Assembly (NCBI GenBank): GCA_029224185.1 | Contig: CM055188.1 | Coordinates: forward strand, 19,442,497 to 19,506,496 | Direction: 5' to 3' | Source: Karalla daura | Taxonomy: Eukaryota > Chordata > Actinopteri > Chaetodontiformes > Leiognathidae | Length of the DNA stretch: 64,000 bases | Part shown: positions 62,926-64,000 of the stretch, piece by piece | How the letters are laid out: each line of letters opens with the position of its first letter | Position numbering within the stretch: the stretch's first letter is position 1 | Made by a program: the position numbers and the translations under genes | Notes under the pieces: model-generated | Told to the model about the DNA's origin: nothing | The model's input: only the letters and a program-made list of their open reading frames with translations | Databases searched by the model: none

Positions 62926-64000
62926 TTAGTGCTTTGTGTGTGTGCCCACATCTGCCCACCATGTGGCTGAACTGAAACCATACATTGTTGAACAAACTCA
63001 TACACATTACAGATTGAACAATACTTAAGGCCTGGATGATGGGAAAGAATGTCTAATGTAATGGATTCTTATATTTATTTTGCTGGATTTGTATGAGTTG
63101 TGTTTGACAAAACAAACCAACAAATACAACTTAAAGACAAAATATAGACATAAAAATGTGTAGGAATTGGGTTTTTTTTCCCTCTGCTTTTGTCATGAAA
63201 TTTGTATTTATGCTCTTGCTGTTGATTTTTTGTTTTTTCCTTTGGTCTGTTTTTGTGAACTGTTGAATGTCAGAATAAACTATTTTCATTCAGAATTTAT
63301 TTATTAAGAAAATAAACTACAAATCCTTTAAAAAATAGAGCAAAAACTGTGTAATTTCTACTTGTAGCAATAAAAGTTCTCTTGCTTTGGACAGTTTTTA
63401 ATTTTTTCTTCTCATAATTGTCCTTTGACTATATCAATTGTGTAATGCCCATATTCCAATACTTTCATCTAAATGTTCAAAGGACAAATGAAATAGAGGA
63501 TACGGAGTGTTCTTATGAGAGGAATATATCACACTGATAAAAAAGTGAGAAGCTATTAAAGGGGAGCAACCAGTAAAGAAATTACAACAGGCAGTCCATT
63601 TGTTCAAAAATGGAGCACCTCTCTTATGGGGGAGCAGATGTCCTTGCCAAGAATCCTGCAGCCAAATCAAAAAAAGAAAAAGTCTTGTGGGTCTCAGATG
63701 GCAAAGGCATTTGAAAGTCCAGTAAAAGCATTTCTTTCAACTATTGACTTTGTTGTGATATTGGCAAGTCATTGAAAATATTAATCATCTTTTTAGATCT
63801 TTTAGGGTTATTTTTGAGGAAACTGACATTAGCTCATATAGTAACTAAACCTAATCAATGAAGCCATCAGGGAATGAATAATAAGTTCAATGATAGTGAA
63901 TATAAATAAATGAATTACTATGAACTGTTTTGAATTTTCTTTTCTTGTCTTTATGTCATGAAACATTAATAATAATTCAGTATCAAGAAAATCCTTGACT

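Larger units (their letters stand above)
59770..64000. other. Downstream intergenic, no supported gene
   Basis: Only short frames without domain similarity were found. One hairpin-type interspersed repeat and a TG-GA microsatellite are listed separately. In other vertebrates SUMF1 lies beyond SETMAR; none of its exons is recognisable before the window ends. Confidence 0.5.

Overview
The window is vertebrate nuclear DNA, almost certainly from a teleost fish. It is gene-poor and intron-rich, and dense in CA/TG, AT, GATA/GACA and CTAT microsatellites. It carries fish-type interspersed repeats and two recognisable genes, lrrn1 and setmar, in the same order and orientation as I recall for LRRN1-SETMAR on human 3p26. 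The species cannot be named from the sequence alone.

Layout. Positions 1-23.9 kb look like a gene desert upstream of lrrn1. It holds microsatellites (including a 340-bp compound GATA/GACA array at 14.8 kb), a decayed internally deleted piggyBac-type transposon (18.74-19.94 kb), a LINE reverse-transcriptase fragment (22.1 kb) and a diverged common teleost repeat (about 17 kb). A non-coding first exon of lrrn1 ends at a strong donor at 24181. An intron of about 8.1 kb follows, containing long CTAT and AT arrays. The second exon starts at 32306 and carries the complete 717-codon lrrn1 reading frame (32469-34622). The spliced leader has three upstream ORFs; one spans the splice junction, and the next starts on the previous stop and overlaps the lrrn1 start codon.

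Just 3' of lrrn1 lie a MITE-like repeat (35.2-35.5 kb) and a 3989-bp foldback-type mobile element (36002-39990). The latter has a perfect 7-bp target-site duplication, near-identical inverted arms of 900 and 1167 bp, and different numbers of a 133-bp CpG-rich subrepeat in the two arms. From 40 to 52 kb there is mostly non-coding sequence with a second LINE fragment.

At 52.96-54.14 kb the minus strand carries a large exon-like reading frame for an unrecognised basic, Ser/Lys-rich protein with an internal repeat. setmar follows on the plus strand as two coding exons (56609-56683 and 58727-59524). They encode a 290-residue pre-SET/SET/post-SET methyltransferase without any mariner transposase domain. 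The last 4.5 kb hold no gene that I can support.

lrrn1 (a neuronal type I membrane LRR/Ig/FN3 protein) and setmar (a histone methyltransferase) are linked by conserved position, not by a shared pathway. The most unusual structures are the foldback element, the upstream-ORF arrangement of lrrn1 and the unrecognised repeat-containing minus-strand gene.
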